The position numbers and the translations under genes are program-made. Under the pieces are notes generated by a model. That model ran no database searches. It saw only the letters and a program-made list of their open reading frames with translations, and was not told the origin of the DNA. Shown here in pieces: positions 1 through 9,206 of a DNA stretch of 64,000 nucleotides (position 1 is its first letter; every line of letters begins with the position of its first letter). Source of the DNA: Chrysophaeum taylorii (taxonomy: Eukaryota > Sar > Pelagophyceae > Pelagomonadales > Pelagomonadaceae); the NCBI GenBank assembly GCA_029834535.1, contig JAQMWT010000361.1:94225-158224 (forward strand). The letters are read 5' to 3'.

Positions 1-289
1 AGAACCGCTCGTAGTTCCCCATCACGGCGAGCGTGTCGGCCGCGTCGACGAGGGTCATCATGTACCCCCCGAGCGAATCGTCGAGGGTCCCGCGCTCGCG
101 GCGGTCCCACCTTCGCGGAACGCACGACAGGGGCATCAGCTCGTCGTGGGGAAAGGCGTGGATCATGTAGGATGCGAAGGCGTGCTCGTGCATCTCGAGG
201 GTCTCGTCGCGCAGCAGGAGCCGCTGCGAGTACGACACCCCATCGCCCGTCCCCAACAAGAGGAGGAAAGGGAGCACCAGCAGCACCAT
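1..289 (-). CDS. EDEM-like GH47 alpha-mannosidase-related protein, N-terminal part (runs off the window)
   Basis: Reading leftwards from the ATG at 289 gives an uninterrupted frame to the window edge. It starts with a hydrophobic signal peptide (MVLLVLPFLLLLGTG). It continues with features of the EDEM branch of glycosyl hydrolase family 47: an A-[FS]-x-x-Y helix, the block FPHDELMPLSC, and then GGYMMTLVDAADTLAVMGN, equivalent to the family's S-L-T-L-[IV]-D-[AS]-L-D-T-L block. EDEM proteins act in the ER lumen, trimming or recognising mannose on misfolded glycoproteins and handing them to ER-associated degradation. About 96 residues are present, so the catalytic acids lie outside and activity cannot be judged. 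It is divergent with the MidA-like gene, with 47 bp between the two ATGs. Confidence 0.8.
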   Translation of the reverse strand, partial: MVLLVLPFLLLLGTGDGVSYSQRLLLRDETLEMHEHAFASYMIHAFPHDELMPLSCVPRRWDRRERGTLDDSLGGYMMTLVDAADTLAVMGNYERF

Positions 290-336
290 ATGGATATTAT
301 GATGATGACGCAGATCAGAGGGTTTAGATTATTATT

Positions 337-1587
337 ATGGGAAAACGACGGCTGGTGCGCGATGTGATCGGTGAGGCGCTTGCCGCGCCGGTGACGGGGT
401 ATTTTTGCCGCGACGTGAGCCCGGTGTCGCGGCTCGGGGAACGGCTCGAGTTCGCGGCGATGGCCGGAGAGCGGGAGTACAAGCAGGCGGTCGCCTCGGC
501 GTACGCTGCGGGGACCGGACATTTCCTGACCCCGAGCGAACTCTTCGCGCCGTGGTATTCGCAGGGTATCGCGCGCTGGATCCTCGACCATCACCACGAA
601 CCCTTGAGAATCGTCGAGTTCGGCGGTGGCTCGGGCGCGAACGCGAAGCACCTCCTAGACTTTGTTCGCGCGACCGCGCCCGACGTCTACGCGCGAGCCG
701 AGTACCTCAGCGTCGACGTCTCGGCGACCATGGTTGCGGCGGCGCGCGACTTGGTTGGACACCCTGGCGTCTTCGAGGCCGCCGTCGCCGACGCTTCGGG
801 TGACTGGTCGCATTTGGTACTCCCCCGAGGGACCCCCGCCGTCGTTCTTGCCCTCGAACTTCTCGACAATCTCGTCCACGACAAGCTCCGGTGGACGCGC
901 GATGAGTCGTGTTGGGTGCCGACGGGGCAAATCGAGGTGCTCGGCGAGCGCGAAGAGGTCGAGCGCCCCCTCGAGGACGAGTGGATCCGCCTCGCCGCCG
1001 ACGTCGTCCGGCGGCGCGGCGGACCGCCCGTACGTAACCCTAGCCTCTGGTTCTTTCGCCGCCGTCACGTCGTCGACCACTTCGTGCCGACCGGCGCCCT
1101 CCAGTTCTTTGCGAATTTGAGGGACCACCTCCCGAACCACAGCCTCTTCCTGGCCGACTTCGACGAGCTTCCCAAATGGTCCCTTTTCGACCCCGACCTC
1201 AACAGTCCCCTCGTCGCCGCCCCGAACAACCGCGATCTTCCATCTTACCTCGATGCGAGGGCCGGCGAGGCCGATATTTTCTTCGCCACCGACTTCTCCT
1301 GGCTCAGGGACGCCTACGCCACCATATTATCTCCGGACGACGACGACGACGATTATGACGATGATGATGATGATGGTGGTGGTGGTCACCTCCACACCTG
1401 CAAGTCCTCGGTCTTCTTTGCGCCCTATGCGGCGCCCTGCGGGACGCGCTCGGGCTACAACCCGCTCTTGTCCGACTTTACCAACACGGCCGTACTATTT
1501 ATTATTGGTCCACCACGAAAGCGTTTTTATAAGTTCGTTCCCCCCCCCCGCGAGGAGGTTGTTTATTTATTACAACGTTCAAGTTGA
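337..1587 (+). CDS. MidA/NDUFAF7-like SAM-dependent methyltransferase (DUF185 family)
   Basis: A 416-residue frame from the ATG at 337. The SAM-binding glycine loop EFGGGSGAN is at residues 93-101, an acidic post-I motif (YLSVDVSATM) near 125, and the DUF185 signature ALELLDNLVHD near 172-182. The C-terminal block NPLLSDFTNTAVLF matches the end of the family. NDUFAF7/MidA proteins are mitochondrial and methylate an arginine of complex I subunit NDUFS2 during assembly; the fungal branch is less well defined. No clear mitochondrial presequence is visible, so targeting is uncertain. An Asp then Gly run (about residues 330-352) is encoded by a GAC/GAT/GGT repeat at about 1337-1385. The last 30 residues (from IIGPP) fit the family poorly and could be read-through past an unrecognised intron or end. 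Confidence 0.8.
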   Translation: MGKRRLVRDVIGEALAAPVTGYFCRDVSPVSRLGERLEFAAMAGEREYKQAVASAYAAGTGHFLTPSELFAPWYSQGIARWILDHHHEPLRIVEFGGGSGANAKHLLDFVRATAPDVYARAEYLSVDVSATMVAAARDLVGHPGVFEAAVADASGDWSHLVLPRGTPAVVLALELLDNLVHDKLRWTRDESCWVPTGQIEVLGEREEVERPLEDEWIRLAADVVRRRGGPPVRNPSLWFFRRRHVVDHFVPTGALQFFANLRDHLPNHSLFLADFDELPKWSLFDPDLNSPLVAAPNNRDLPSYLDARAGEADIFFATDFSWLRDAYATILSPDDDDDDYDDDDDDGGGGHLHTCKSSVFFAPYAAPCGTRSGYNPLLSDFTNTAVLFIIGPPRKRFYKFVPPPREEVVYLLQRSS

Positions 1588-1635
1588 GGCGGACCCACTG
1601 CTTCGCGCAACAAGTAGAAGAAGATCTACTACTAC

Positions 1636-3102
1636 ATGAACAAGAAGAAGATTGGAGGAGGTGGAAGAACAATCTTTTTCTTGTTCTTTGCCGTCTCGTG
1701 TGACGGCCTCCTCCCCGTGCCCCGAATCGTGCCGGGGGGATCCCAAACAACGAGGAGGATTCGCGCACCCACTACTACTAGCAGCAGCGAGGAAACCTCC
1801 CGGGTAAGAGAACCGCTCATGTCCGGGGACCGCGGCAGGTTACTGGGGGCCCTCGTGCTCATCTACACGTCGAACCAGTGGTGCCGGTCGCTGCTATTCT
1901 CGACGGTAAACTTCGAGTCGAGCGATCCGTACCGGTTCATGAACGCCGACGTGGGTCTCACCGCGTCGCAGTACGCGACGCTCGGGACGCTCGCATTCAA
2001 CGTACTCTTTTCGGCCGCGAGCCTCGTCGCCGGCGCGGCCGTCGACGCCTTGGACGCCCGCGTCCTCTCGGCGGCGGCCTGTCTCGTCTGGTCGTTCGCG
2101 ACGGTCGCGCTCGGCCAGATGCACTCGTTCGGCGGCGTCGCCGCGTGCCGCGCGGCGCAGGGCCTCGCGATGGCCGCGACCGCGCCCGCGGGCTACGCCC
2201 TTCTGGCGCGCGCCTTCGACCCTTCGCGCCTCGCGAGTGCCAACGCGGCCTACGCGTCGGCCGTGAGCGTCGGCGGCGCGCTCGCGTCGGCGTCCGTCGT
2301 CCTCGACGAGCGCCTCGGCTGGCGCAACACCTTCGCCGTCGCCGGCGTCGTCGGCGCGGCGATCGCCGCCCTCGCCGCCCTCGTTTTCGCGCGCGTCCCG
2401 GTCGCGGCGCCGCCCGAGACCCGCGGCGCCGACAAAGATTCCGCGACGCGCGACGCGGTCACTTTCCCGCCCGCGGCGATTGCCATCCTCGTGACGACGG
2501 CCGTCCGCTTCTGCGCGGGATTCGCCATCGCCGTCTGGGCCCTTCCCTGCCTCCGCGCGACCTTTCCCGACCGCGCGACCGATCTCGGCCTCGCGTATGC
2601 GCTCGTCGTCGCTGCCTGCGGTTCGGCGTCGGCGCTCCTCGGCGGCCGACTCGCCGACGCCTGCGCCCGCCTCCAGACCTCGCTCCCCTGGCCCTTCTCG
2701 CGCCACGCCAACGCCGCGCGCGCCATCGTCCCCGCCCTCGGTTCCCTCCTCGCGGCCCCCCTCTGGTACGCGGCGCTCGCGACCCCCTACTTCTCTATAG
2801 CCATCGCCTTCCTCGCCCTCGAGTTCCTCGTCGCCGAGAGCTGGATCGGCCCCGCGACCGCCCTTCTCGCGACCGAGGTCCCCCCCGCCTCCCGCGGCCT
2901 CGCCCAGGGCATCTTCACCTCCCTCACCCTCGTCGGCAACGCGGCCCCCATCGCCATCGGGGCGGCCCTCTCGCGCCACCTCGTCGACGACCTCACCACC
3001 CTCCTCGCCGCGGTCGTCGTCCTCGCCTACCTCGCTTCCGCCGCGGGCTTCGTCACCATCGCCTCTCTCCTCAAAGAGCCCCCCACCACAAAGGCCGACT
3101 AG
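1636..3102 (+). CDS. Major facilitator superfamily transporter
   Basis: A 488-residue frame with about twelve hydrophobic segments. The region after helix 1 (FMNADVGLTASQYATLGTLAF) resembles Spinster/sugar-phosphate type MFS proteins, with a D-A-L-D-A-R loop between helices 2 and 3 and an R-A-A-Q-G-L helix 4. A central hydrophilic loop (about residues 250-275) separates the two six-helix halves. The substrate cannot be read from the sequence. Two starts are possible: ATG 1636 gives a 61-residue Arg/Ser/Thr-rich leader that could be an organelle or ER presequence, while the in-frame ATG at 1819 starts just before helix 1. It lies 48 bp after the MidA-like gene and 69 bp before the next gene, all on the same strand. 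Third positions are almost all G or C. Confidence 0.75.
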   Translation: MNKKKIGGGGRTIFFLFFAVSCDGLLPVPRIVPGGSQTTRRIRAPTTTSSSEETSRVREPLMSGDRGRLLGALVLIYTSNQWCRSLLFSTVNFESSDPYRFMNADVGLTASQYATLGTLAFNVLFSAASLVAGAAVDALDARVLSAAACLVWSFATVALGQMHSFGGVAACRAAQGLAMAATAPAGYALLARAFDPSRLASANAAYASAVSVGGALASASVVLDERLGWRNTFAVAGVVGAAIAALAALVFARVPVAAPPETRGADKDSATRDAVTFPPAAIAILVTTAVRFCAGFAIAVWALPCLRATFPDRATDLGLAYALVVAACGSASALLGGRLADACARLQTSLPWPFSRHANAARAIVPALGSLLAAPLWYAALATPYFSIAIAFLALEFLVAESWIGPATALLATEVPPASRGLAQGIFTSLTLVGNAAPIAIGAALSRHLVDDLTTLLAAVVVLAYLASAAGFVTIASLLKEPPTTKAD

Positions 3103-3171
3103 TAGGAGGAGAGGGAGTATTATTATTAGGGTTTTTCTTTCTTTCATTCTTCCTCCTGAAGGGTTCGATTG

Positions 3172-4140
3172 ATGAGTGGAGACCGTCGTCGTCGCCTGCG
3201 ACCGCAGCGCGGAGAACCTTCCTCAAAAAAGACGTGGGAATCGGTTTCAGACGAGGACTTGGTGCTTCCAGTGCCCGAGGAGGAGGAGGAGGAGGAGGAG
3301 GAGGGGGTTTACGAGGCGTCGTACGACGAGGGCGAGGGCGCGTACGCAATATCGGATGAAGGAGAAACGGAGCTGACGGCGGCGCTCGTGGTGCCACCAC
3401 CGGGGGTCGAGGTTGGCGAGCTGGCGAGCGGGAGCGAGATCGAAGCGCTGTGCGCCCGCGGCGCGCGGCACGCCCTCGTTAGTAGAGACGAGGCGATACG
3501 AACGGTCGACGGCGAAGCCTGGGTCGTGGCGCGGTTTGCCGACGAGGTCGAAGGCGCGTCGAGCGCCGCGCTCTGGCGCGCCGCGAGGTCGCGGTCCTCC
3601 TGCGCCGCCGTGCGCGACCTCAAAAAGCTCGCGAGCGAGGCGTCGCGTCCGCCGGCTTGGAAAGCCGACCTCGCGCGCGAGCTCGACGACCTCGCGGCAG
3701 GCTGCGCCGCGCGTTCTAAGCGCCTCGACGGCCTTCGCGTTGCGAGGGAGGCCTTCGAGCACCGCCTCGAGACCGCCCGCGCGGCTCTCGCCGACGAGCC
3801 TCCCTCGTCGGAGAAAGCGCGAGCCGCCGTCGCCGCCGAGCGCCAGGTTCGCCGCCGCTTGCGCCAGATCGACGACCTCATCCTCGGCTTGGGGGAGCGC
3901 GACGACCACCGCCACCTCCTCGACTCCATCCTCGCGATGATCCTCCTGCGCCACCACCGACCCCCCGCCGTCTCCGAGGAAGCGCACTGCCGCTGGCTCC
4001 TCGACACCCACGACCGCCTCGTCCAGGCGTGGCGCGCGGACCTCGGCCTCCTCCCCGTCCCCGAAGATGCCATCCGCCCCGCACAAGTCCCGCCCCTCCC
4101 CAAAAAAAACGTCCCCCCCGACGAGACGCGGAGTAGTTAG
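3172..4140 (+). CDS. Hypothetical helical protein with acidic N-terminus
   Basis: A 322-residue frame from ATG 3172. I do not recognise a family. Residues 1-70 are basic, then strongly acidic: a Glu run near residues 38-47, encoded by GAG repeats at about 3280-3306, and a DEGEGAY/DEGETE patch. From about residue 80 the chain is Ala/Arg/Glu-rich and predicted helical, with likely coiled-coil stretches (residues 150-235). The tail is Pro/Lys-rich. No signal peptide, membrane segment or metal-binding pattern is seen. It is tightly spaced between an MFS gene and CSN7 on the same strand. Support is the long open frame with typical G/C third positions and the spacing. Confidence 0.55.
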   Translation: MSGDRRRRLRPQRGEPSSKKTWESVSDEDLVLPVPEEEEEEEEEGVYEASYDEGEGAYAISDEGETELTAALVVPPPGVEVGELASGSEIEALCARGARHALVSRDEAIRTVDGEAWVVARFADEVEGASSAALWRAARSRSSCAAVRDLKKLASEASRPPAWKADLARELDDLAAGCAARSKRLDGLRVAREAFEHRLETARAALADEPPSSEKARAAVAAERQVRRRLRQIDDLILGLGERDDHRHLLDSILAMILLRHHRPPAVSEEAHCRWLLDTHDRLVQAWRADLGLLPVPEDAIRPAQVPPLPKKNVPPDETRSS

Positions 4141-4217
4141 GGTGTGAGTCCTTGATTTTATTTTATATTCCTACAAGAGAGAGCTCGCCCACTCGTCGTC
4201 GTCCTCATATCATCATC

Positions 4218-5047
4218 ATGGAGGGGGTCATGGGCGAAGACCACCAGGCGCTAGAGCAATTCACGCTGTTGGCCAAGTCGCTCAAGGGTCGCGCAGTGGT
4301 GGGGATCATCCAGCAGACGTTGTCGTCGAAGCGCGTTTTTGTGTTCGGCGAGCTGCTCGCGATGCCTAACGTTCAGGCCCTTCGCGAAACAGAGCACGCG
4401 CCGTACCTTTTGCTCCTCGAGTTGTTCGCCTACGGGCGCTACTCGCAGTACCGGTCGACCGAGGGCCTCCCCGAGCTCAACCCCCAACAGACGCTCAAGC
4501 TTCGCCAGCTCTCGATCGTGTCGATCGCGCGCGAACGCGAGGTCGTCCCCTACGCTCTCCTGCACGACGAGCTCGACGTCGCCGACGTCCGCAACCTCGA
4601 GGACGTCATCATCGAAACCATCTACGCTGGCCTCGTCTCGGGAAAGATGGACCAGAAGTCCAAGCTCTTCCGCGTCGCCCGCGCCGCCGCCCGCGACGTC
4701 GCGGTCGAGGACGTCCCCGCCATGGCCGCCAAGCTCAAGCAGTGGGCCGAGACGGCCGACAAGCTCGTGGCGGCCCTCGACCAAAACCGCCAGCTCGGCA
4801 CCCAGATGCGCCAGGAAAAAAAGGATCGCGCCGCCGCCCTCGAGTCCACCGTCCAGGAGCTCAAGAAAAACCTCAAGGACTCGGCCGACCACACGGTATC
4901 TTTATCCTTCTTCGCGCGCCCGGAACTATACTGTCGCAGGTTGCTCCTGATCGTCTCGGCGCCGCGAGCTACGACGGCATGGATCTCGAGAGACCCAAGC
5001 GCCGCGGCAAGCGCTCCCGTATGCCTTTCGGCCGCGGCCGCGACTGA
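4218..5047 (+). CDS. CSN7: COP9 signalosome subunit 7 (PCI domain), one 44-nt intron
   Basis: Exons 4218-4895 and 4940-5047 (261 residues). The N-terminal half matches CSN7/eIF3m PCI proteins: QFTLLAKSLKGRAVVG, VFVFGELLAMPNVQAL, LFAYGRYSQYRS, LTLRQLS-like KLRQLSIVSIA, and the winged-helix segment VRNLEDVIIETIYAGLVSGK. A coiled coil follows (about 180-225), then a basic tail PKRRGKRSRMPFGRGRD, typical of CSN7 C-termini. The intron 4896-4939 (GTATCT...TCGCAG) falls between codons. Unspliced, the frame runs on into an unrelated 90-residue tail, so the splice is well supported. CSN7 is a scaffold of the COP9 signalosome, which removes Nedd8 from cullin ligases. The start is the ATG at 4218, since upstream in-frame sequence has no ATG. 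Confidence 0.9.
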
Positions 5048-5138
5048 GCTGCCCTCCCGGGCCGCCGAAAGAAAAACAAAGCGCCATATTTATTTATTAC
5101 TGATAGATTGATTTGTAATATCCCGTCCGCGATGTTAT

Positions 5139-5194
5139 CTAAGGCACATCATCTTGCGACCAGGCGTGGTCCGTCCGCGACGCGTGGTCGCACT

Positions 5195-5232
<38 letters not shown>

Positions 5233-6221
5233 GCGACGAGTCGGCGGTGCTCGTCGATGGCAGATCTAATGGCGTAGTTTGGGACGAGGTGCTTCGAGTC
5301 CAAGGGCAGGCCAGTTTTGGGCGAGGTGTCGTGCGCGACGAGCCAGTGCGCTATCGCGCGTCTTTCGTAGGTATGGCCGTCGGAGCAGGTGACGGGGTCC
5401 TGGAGGAGTTCCCTCGTGATCGAGCATATGAAAGCGTCCGGGAGCTTGACGGCAGCCACGAGAAGTTTTTCGCGGTAGCGCGCGATGCGTCGCGCGGCGG
5501 CCGCGACGTCGTCCTCGAGGGCGGCGAGCTCGTCAACAGACATGCCGTGGAGGTCGTAACCCTGGCGTTGCTTCAATTCGGCTCGAAGGCGGTCGCACTC
5601 GGCGCCGAGGCGATCGGCGGTGGCGCGCGCGGCGAGGAGGTCGTCCAAGAGCTGCGTCGACTGCGTCTCGAGCCCCGCGACTCGCCGTCGATCAGCGTCG
5701 CGACCGGCCTTCTCCTCGCGCAACGACCGACGCGCTGCTTCGAGCTGCAGCACAAACGTTCGTTGAGGCTCCTCGGGGTGCTTGCGCTGCGTCATGGGAA
5801 GCGCCGGAAGAACAGTGGCTTCGCGATGGCGCGCGGCGAGCGATCGGAGGTGGCAGACGATCTCGCCGTAGCCCGCCGCGGCCGCTGCCTCGAACGCCGT
5901 CTCGCCTCGCGCGTCGGTCGCGTCGACGTCGGCGCCCGCGTCAATCAGTAGCTTGCACAGCGCCTCGTCACCCCGTCGGCAGCACACGTGCAGGGGATCG
6001 CCCTTGCTAACGTCGCTGCCGTGCGCCAGTAGCAGCGACACGATTTCCTCGTGGCCCTGGCGACACGCGGCGACCAGTGCGGTGTCGCCTTCGGCCGACA
6101 CCCACTCCACGCTCGCGCCGATGGCAAGCAACGATTCCACTTCTTCGTACCCCCCGCCCTTGGCTGCGGCCCACAAAAACGACTCCTTCATACGCTCCAG
6201 CTGTTGCTTTGCCAAATCCAT
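5139..6221 (-). CDS. Ankyrin-repeat / U-box E3 ubiquitin ligase
   Basis: A 360-residue frame from ATG 6221. Residues about 15-135 form three to four ankyrin repeats (e.g. GDTALVAACRQGHEEIVSLL, GADVDATDARGETAFEAAA). A coiled coil follows (about 155-250), including HGMSVDELAALEDDV. A U-box sits near residues 258-325 with ICSITRELLQDPVTCSDGHT, YERRAIAHWL and the conserved PNYAIRSAI end. The U-box recruits E2-ubiquitin; the ankyrin repeats are presumably the substrate-binding side. A poly-Ala run near the C-terminus is encoded by a GCC/GGC repeat at about 5197-5232. It is divergent from the SDR gene with 164 bp between starts, and its 3' end converges on CSN7 91 bp away. The ankyrin-first, U-box-last order is less common than the plant armadillo form. 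Confidence 0.85.
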
Positions 6222-6385
6222 TTGTGTGGCGCTAATACACTGTTTCAACACTCAAACCCTTATGCGACGACGAACGAACGACACCAGAGCAATAATATAA
6301 GTTGTAATTCCCTAAACCCTCAAGTAATAATGACCTCTTAGCTTTTTACTCCCCCCTTACCCTCTTTGAGCATCGCATCGCATCC

Positions 6386-7279
6386 ATGAGCATCTCGGAG
6401 CTCTACCAACCGCTGGACATCTCGGGGTGGACCGTGTTGATCACCGGTGCGTCGTCGGGATTCGGATGGGCTGCGGCGTGGCGGTTCGCCGAACTTGGAT
6501 GCAAGCTCGTCCTCGTCGCCCGCCGCACTGACCGGCTTCGCGAGCTCGCCGCCGAAATCTGCACCAAGTACAAGGAAGCCAGGGTGCACTGCGCGCCCCT
6601 CGACGTGTGCGACGTCGACAAGATCGAGTCCCTGCCGTTCATGCTGCCCCCAGAGTTCGCGCAGGTTGACATCCTCGTCAACAACGCGGGCCTCGCTCTG
6701 GGAAAGCTCCCCGTCCAGGACAACGTCACGGCCAACGTTCTTACGATGATGCAGACCAACGTCTCGTCCCTCATCGTCGCCACGGCCACCTTTTCCAAGG
6801 GGATGGTCGCGCGCGGTCGCGGCCACATCATAAACATCGGCTCGATTGCGGGCCACGAAGCCTACGCTAACGGTTCGTATTCGTGGATTTGATTTCGCGG
6901 CAGCGTCGTGACCTTTACCGCAGGGAGCGTGTACTGCGCTACCAAGCACGCCGTCACCGCCTTCACGACCGCCGCGCGCCACGACCTCGTCGGTACGCCC
7001 GTCCGCGTCACCTGCATCTCCCCCGGCTTCGCCGAGACCGAGTTTTCTCTCGTCCGCTTTGGCAACGACACCGACAAAGCCGCCGCCGTTTACTCGAACC
7101 TAGTCTCGCTTTCCGCGAAAGACATTGCAGACCAAATAGTCTATGTTGCGACGCGCCCGGCCCACGTCCAGATCGCCGACATCATTTGCTGGCCGACAAA
7201 CCAGGCTGGAGCCACGAACATTGCGCGAGTTGGACCATCCCTCGGGGCGCCTTCCCCCGACAGCAGCGGCTCCAAATAA
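6386..7279 (+). CDS. Short-chain dehydrogenase/reductase, YdfG/YMR226C type, one 51-nt intron
   Basis: Exons 6386-6872 and 6924-7279 (280 residues). Cofactor loop TGASSGFG near residue 21, NNAG near 100, catalytic Ser in INIGSIAG and Y-x-x-x-K in GSVYCATKHAV. The acceptor tail DIADQIVYVATRPAHVQIAD followed by PTNQAGAT is diagnostic of the YdfG/YMR226C clade, NADP-dependent reductases acting on L-allo-threonine, 3-hydroxy acids and related compounds. The intron (GTTCGT...ACCGCAG) splits the Gly codon just before the catalytic tyrosine; without splicing the protein stops before the active site. ATG 6386 gives the usual short lead before the first beta strand. Confidence 0.9.
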
Positions 7280-7410
7280 TAATTCCTTGCACGCGACGAA
7301 AGAATCAAAAATCCAAGTCCCCTTCCCTTTTGTTGCCAAGTGCGCCTCTTTTTTCGGAAGAAACCACCTCCGAAAAGCAACGAGCTCTCGGCATCATTTC
7401 CTTCGCATTT

Positions 7411-7455
<45 letters not shown>

Positions 7456-7816
7456 CGGCTGGTTATAATTATTATTTCTACAAGTATCACGCTTCGCATC
7501 CCGCCTTCTCCACGCGACCGCCTGCTCCTCTCGGGCGGCCGCAATAATGATTACACTATCGCTTGATGCGCGTTTTTTTGTCGCGCGAAGCTTGAATATA
7601 TATACGTCGATGATGAGGAAGAGGAGGTCTCACCTCATCTCATTTCGTGGGAGGAGGTGCGGTCGACGGCACGCTGCGCAGGAGAAGAGTTGAGCGTGGG
7701 GATACAAACAAACAAACAAACAAAAAGGCGGGCGTGGCGGTAGTAGTAGTAGTATGGGCAAAAAGAAAAAGAATTCCCAGCAGCAAAAATAAAGGTCATG
7801 ATCATCATCATCATCA
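7280..7816. other. Intergenic, convergent 3' ends, simple repeats
   Basis: The gap lies between the convergent SDR and RING-CH/DUF179 genes. It contains a perfect (CAG)14 tract, an (ACAA)n run at about 7704-7723 and a GTA run near 7740. I see no coding pattern on either strand beyond repeat-driven frames. Confidence 0.6.
7411..7452 (+). repeat. (CAG)14 trinucleotide microsatellite
   Basis: Fourteen uninterrupted CAG units lie 132 bp past the stop of the SDR gene, probably in its 3' UTR or spacer. The flanking sequence is not coding in any convincing frame. Confidence 0.95.
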
Positions 7817-9034
7817 TCAAACGGGAGACGAGGTCGCGGGTGGGTCGGGCGCGGCGAGGTTGTCGGGTCGGGAAATGGCGGAACGCCAGAGGTCGGGACC
7901 GGCGTTGTCGAGGTCGTCGAGGTTGGCGGAGGAGAGGGCCCAGGAGTGCTTGGTGATTTCGGCGATGAGCTGGTTGCTGGACCAGACAGCAACGCCGGCC
8001 CAGCAGTAGCACTTGGCCGTCCAGCGGTAGTCGGCGCAGAAGAGGCGGGCGCAAGCGACGAGGTCGGGGACGGAACCGACGAAGGCGCGGCGCGAGGGCC
8101 CGAGGTCTCGCCAGGGCTCGATGTCGCCGACGGCCTCGCGGAGGGCGTCGAGGTCGTCGAGCACGGGGGGTGCCGCGGCTTGGGGCGGTCTCTTTAGGAC
8201 GAGGAGACCGAGGGGCGTGTCCGAGTGGACCGGTCCGCCGCGAAAGGCCGAAACGTCGACGCCGAGGGCCCGGAGCTGGCGGAGCGCGCGGTTCGCGCGG
8301 ACGGCCTCGTCGTCCTCGTCCTCTTCGTGCTGGCGGCGGAGCGCGAGCGCCGCCGACCGCAGCCACGAGAGGCGTCGCGTCGGCGCGTCGGAGTCGGCCT
8401 CGTCCTCGAGACCGGCGCCCAAGTTCGTCGCCGGTCGCGTCAGATTACCGGCGACGACGACGTCCGAGCCGTCGGAGGCTTCGCGCTCGCCGACGTACAG
8501 AACGAGGAAGGCCCCGCGGTGCCAGTGGCGCAGGCCGCGCGCGCGCACGACGGCCGCGATCAGACTCCGAACGGTCGACGACGACTGGTGCTCGACCTGA
8601 CCCTCCGACGGCGTCGTCAAAAGCCCGCGGAGCCGCGAGATGCGCGAGGCGATCACTTCGCGCGGCGCGGCCTCGACGGGCCGCGGCTCGGCGGCGTCGA
8701 ACAGCCGAGCCCGCGACTCGGTCTGCAACACGAGACCGCCCGCGACCATCGACACCCGCAGCCGCCCCTCGAGCTCAGAGCTCAGCCGCTCGGCGGGCAC
8801 CTGGTACCGCCGCGCCGTCCGCACGCGCCGCAAAAACAGCGACCGCACCACAGCCGGCGCCGGTGTCGACCACGAAGCTCCGCACACCCCGCATCGCTTC
8901 CGCCCGCGCCCTTCGCGACGCCAGCGCTCGAGGCAGCTCTCGTGCACCCACTTGGCGCTCCCGCTGCACGAACACGGCGCCACCATGCCCTCATCATCAT
9001 ACTCGAGGCAGAACCGGCACTGCCGGGAACTCAT
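7817..9034 (-). CDS. RING-CH (MARCH-type) finger fused to a YqgE/DUF179 domain
   Basis: A 405-residue frame from ATG 9034. Residues 6-55 are a C4HC3 RING-CH finger: CRFC, then CSCSG, H-x2-C in VHESCLERW, and a final C-x2-C (CGVCG). RING-CH proteins are E3 ubiquitin ligases, usually membrane bound, but no strong membrane segment is obvious here. The C-terminal two thirds follows the YqgE/DUF179 (UPF0301) plan: a GAFLVLYVG strand, GNLTRPATN in place of G-x-x-L-N-R-P, FRGGPVHSDTPLGLLVL for the GGPV block, and CWAGVAVWSSNQLIAEITKHSW for the G-Y-A-G-W-x-x-x-Q-L-E-x-E-I block. The combination is unusual and sits in one frame without an intron boundary between the parts. No assembly break is visible at the junction. 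Confidence 0.75.
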   Translation of the reverse strand: MSSRQCRFCLEYDDEGMVAPCSCSGSAKWVHESCLERWRREGRGRKRCGVCGASWSTPAPAVVRSLFLRRVRTARRYQVPAERLSSELEGRLRVSMVAGGLVLQTESRARLFDAAEPRPVEAAPREVIASRISRLRGLLTTPSEGQVEHQSSSTVRSLIAAVVRARGLRHWHRGAFLVLYVGEREASDGSDVVVAGNLTRPATNLGAGLEDEADSDAPTRRLSWLRSAALALRRQHEEDEDDEAVRANRALRQLRALGVDVSAFRGGPVHSDTPLGLLVLKRPPQAAAPPVLDDLDALREAVGDIEPWRDLGPSRRAFVGSVPDLVACARLFCADYRWTAKCYCWAGVAVWSSNQLIAEITKHSWALSSANLDDLDNAGPDLWRSAISRPDNLAAPDPPATSSPV

Positions 9035-9206
9035 CCTCGCGCCTCGGGTGACGTTCTTGATGATGCACGCGCCTTCGGACCCCGGGTGGGTGGGTGGGTA
9101 CCCCCCCCTTTAATGACCCCACCACAAATGTCGATCGATCGAAGAATCCCCCCCTCCCCCTCTCAAATCCGCACCGGACCTAACGACGTTGAATCTTCGT
9201 TGCAAG

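Noticed and set aside
1878-3359. 493-residue plus-strand frame
   Set aside because: Arg/Pro-rich shadow of the MFS transporter in another frame; caused by high GC at third positions.
6305-6322. CCCTAAACCC, telomere-like string
   Set aside because: A single short copy in a divergent promoter; not an internal telomere tract.
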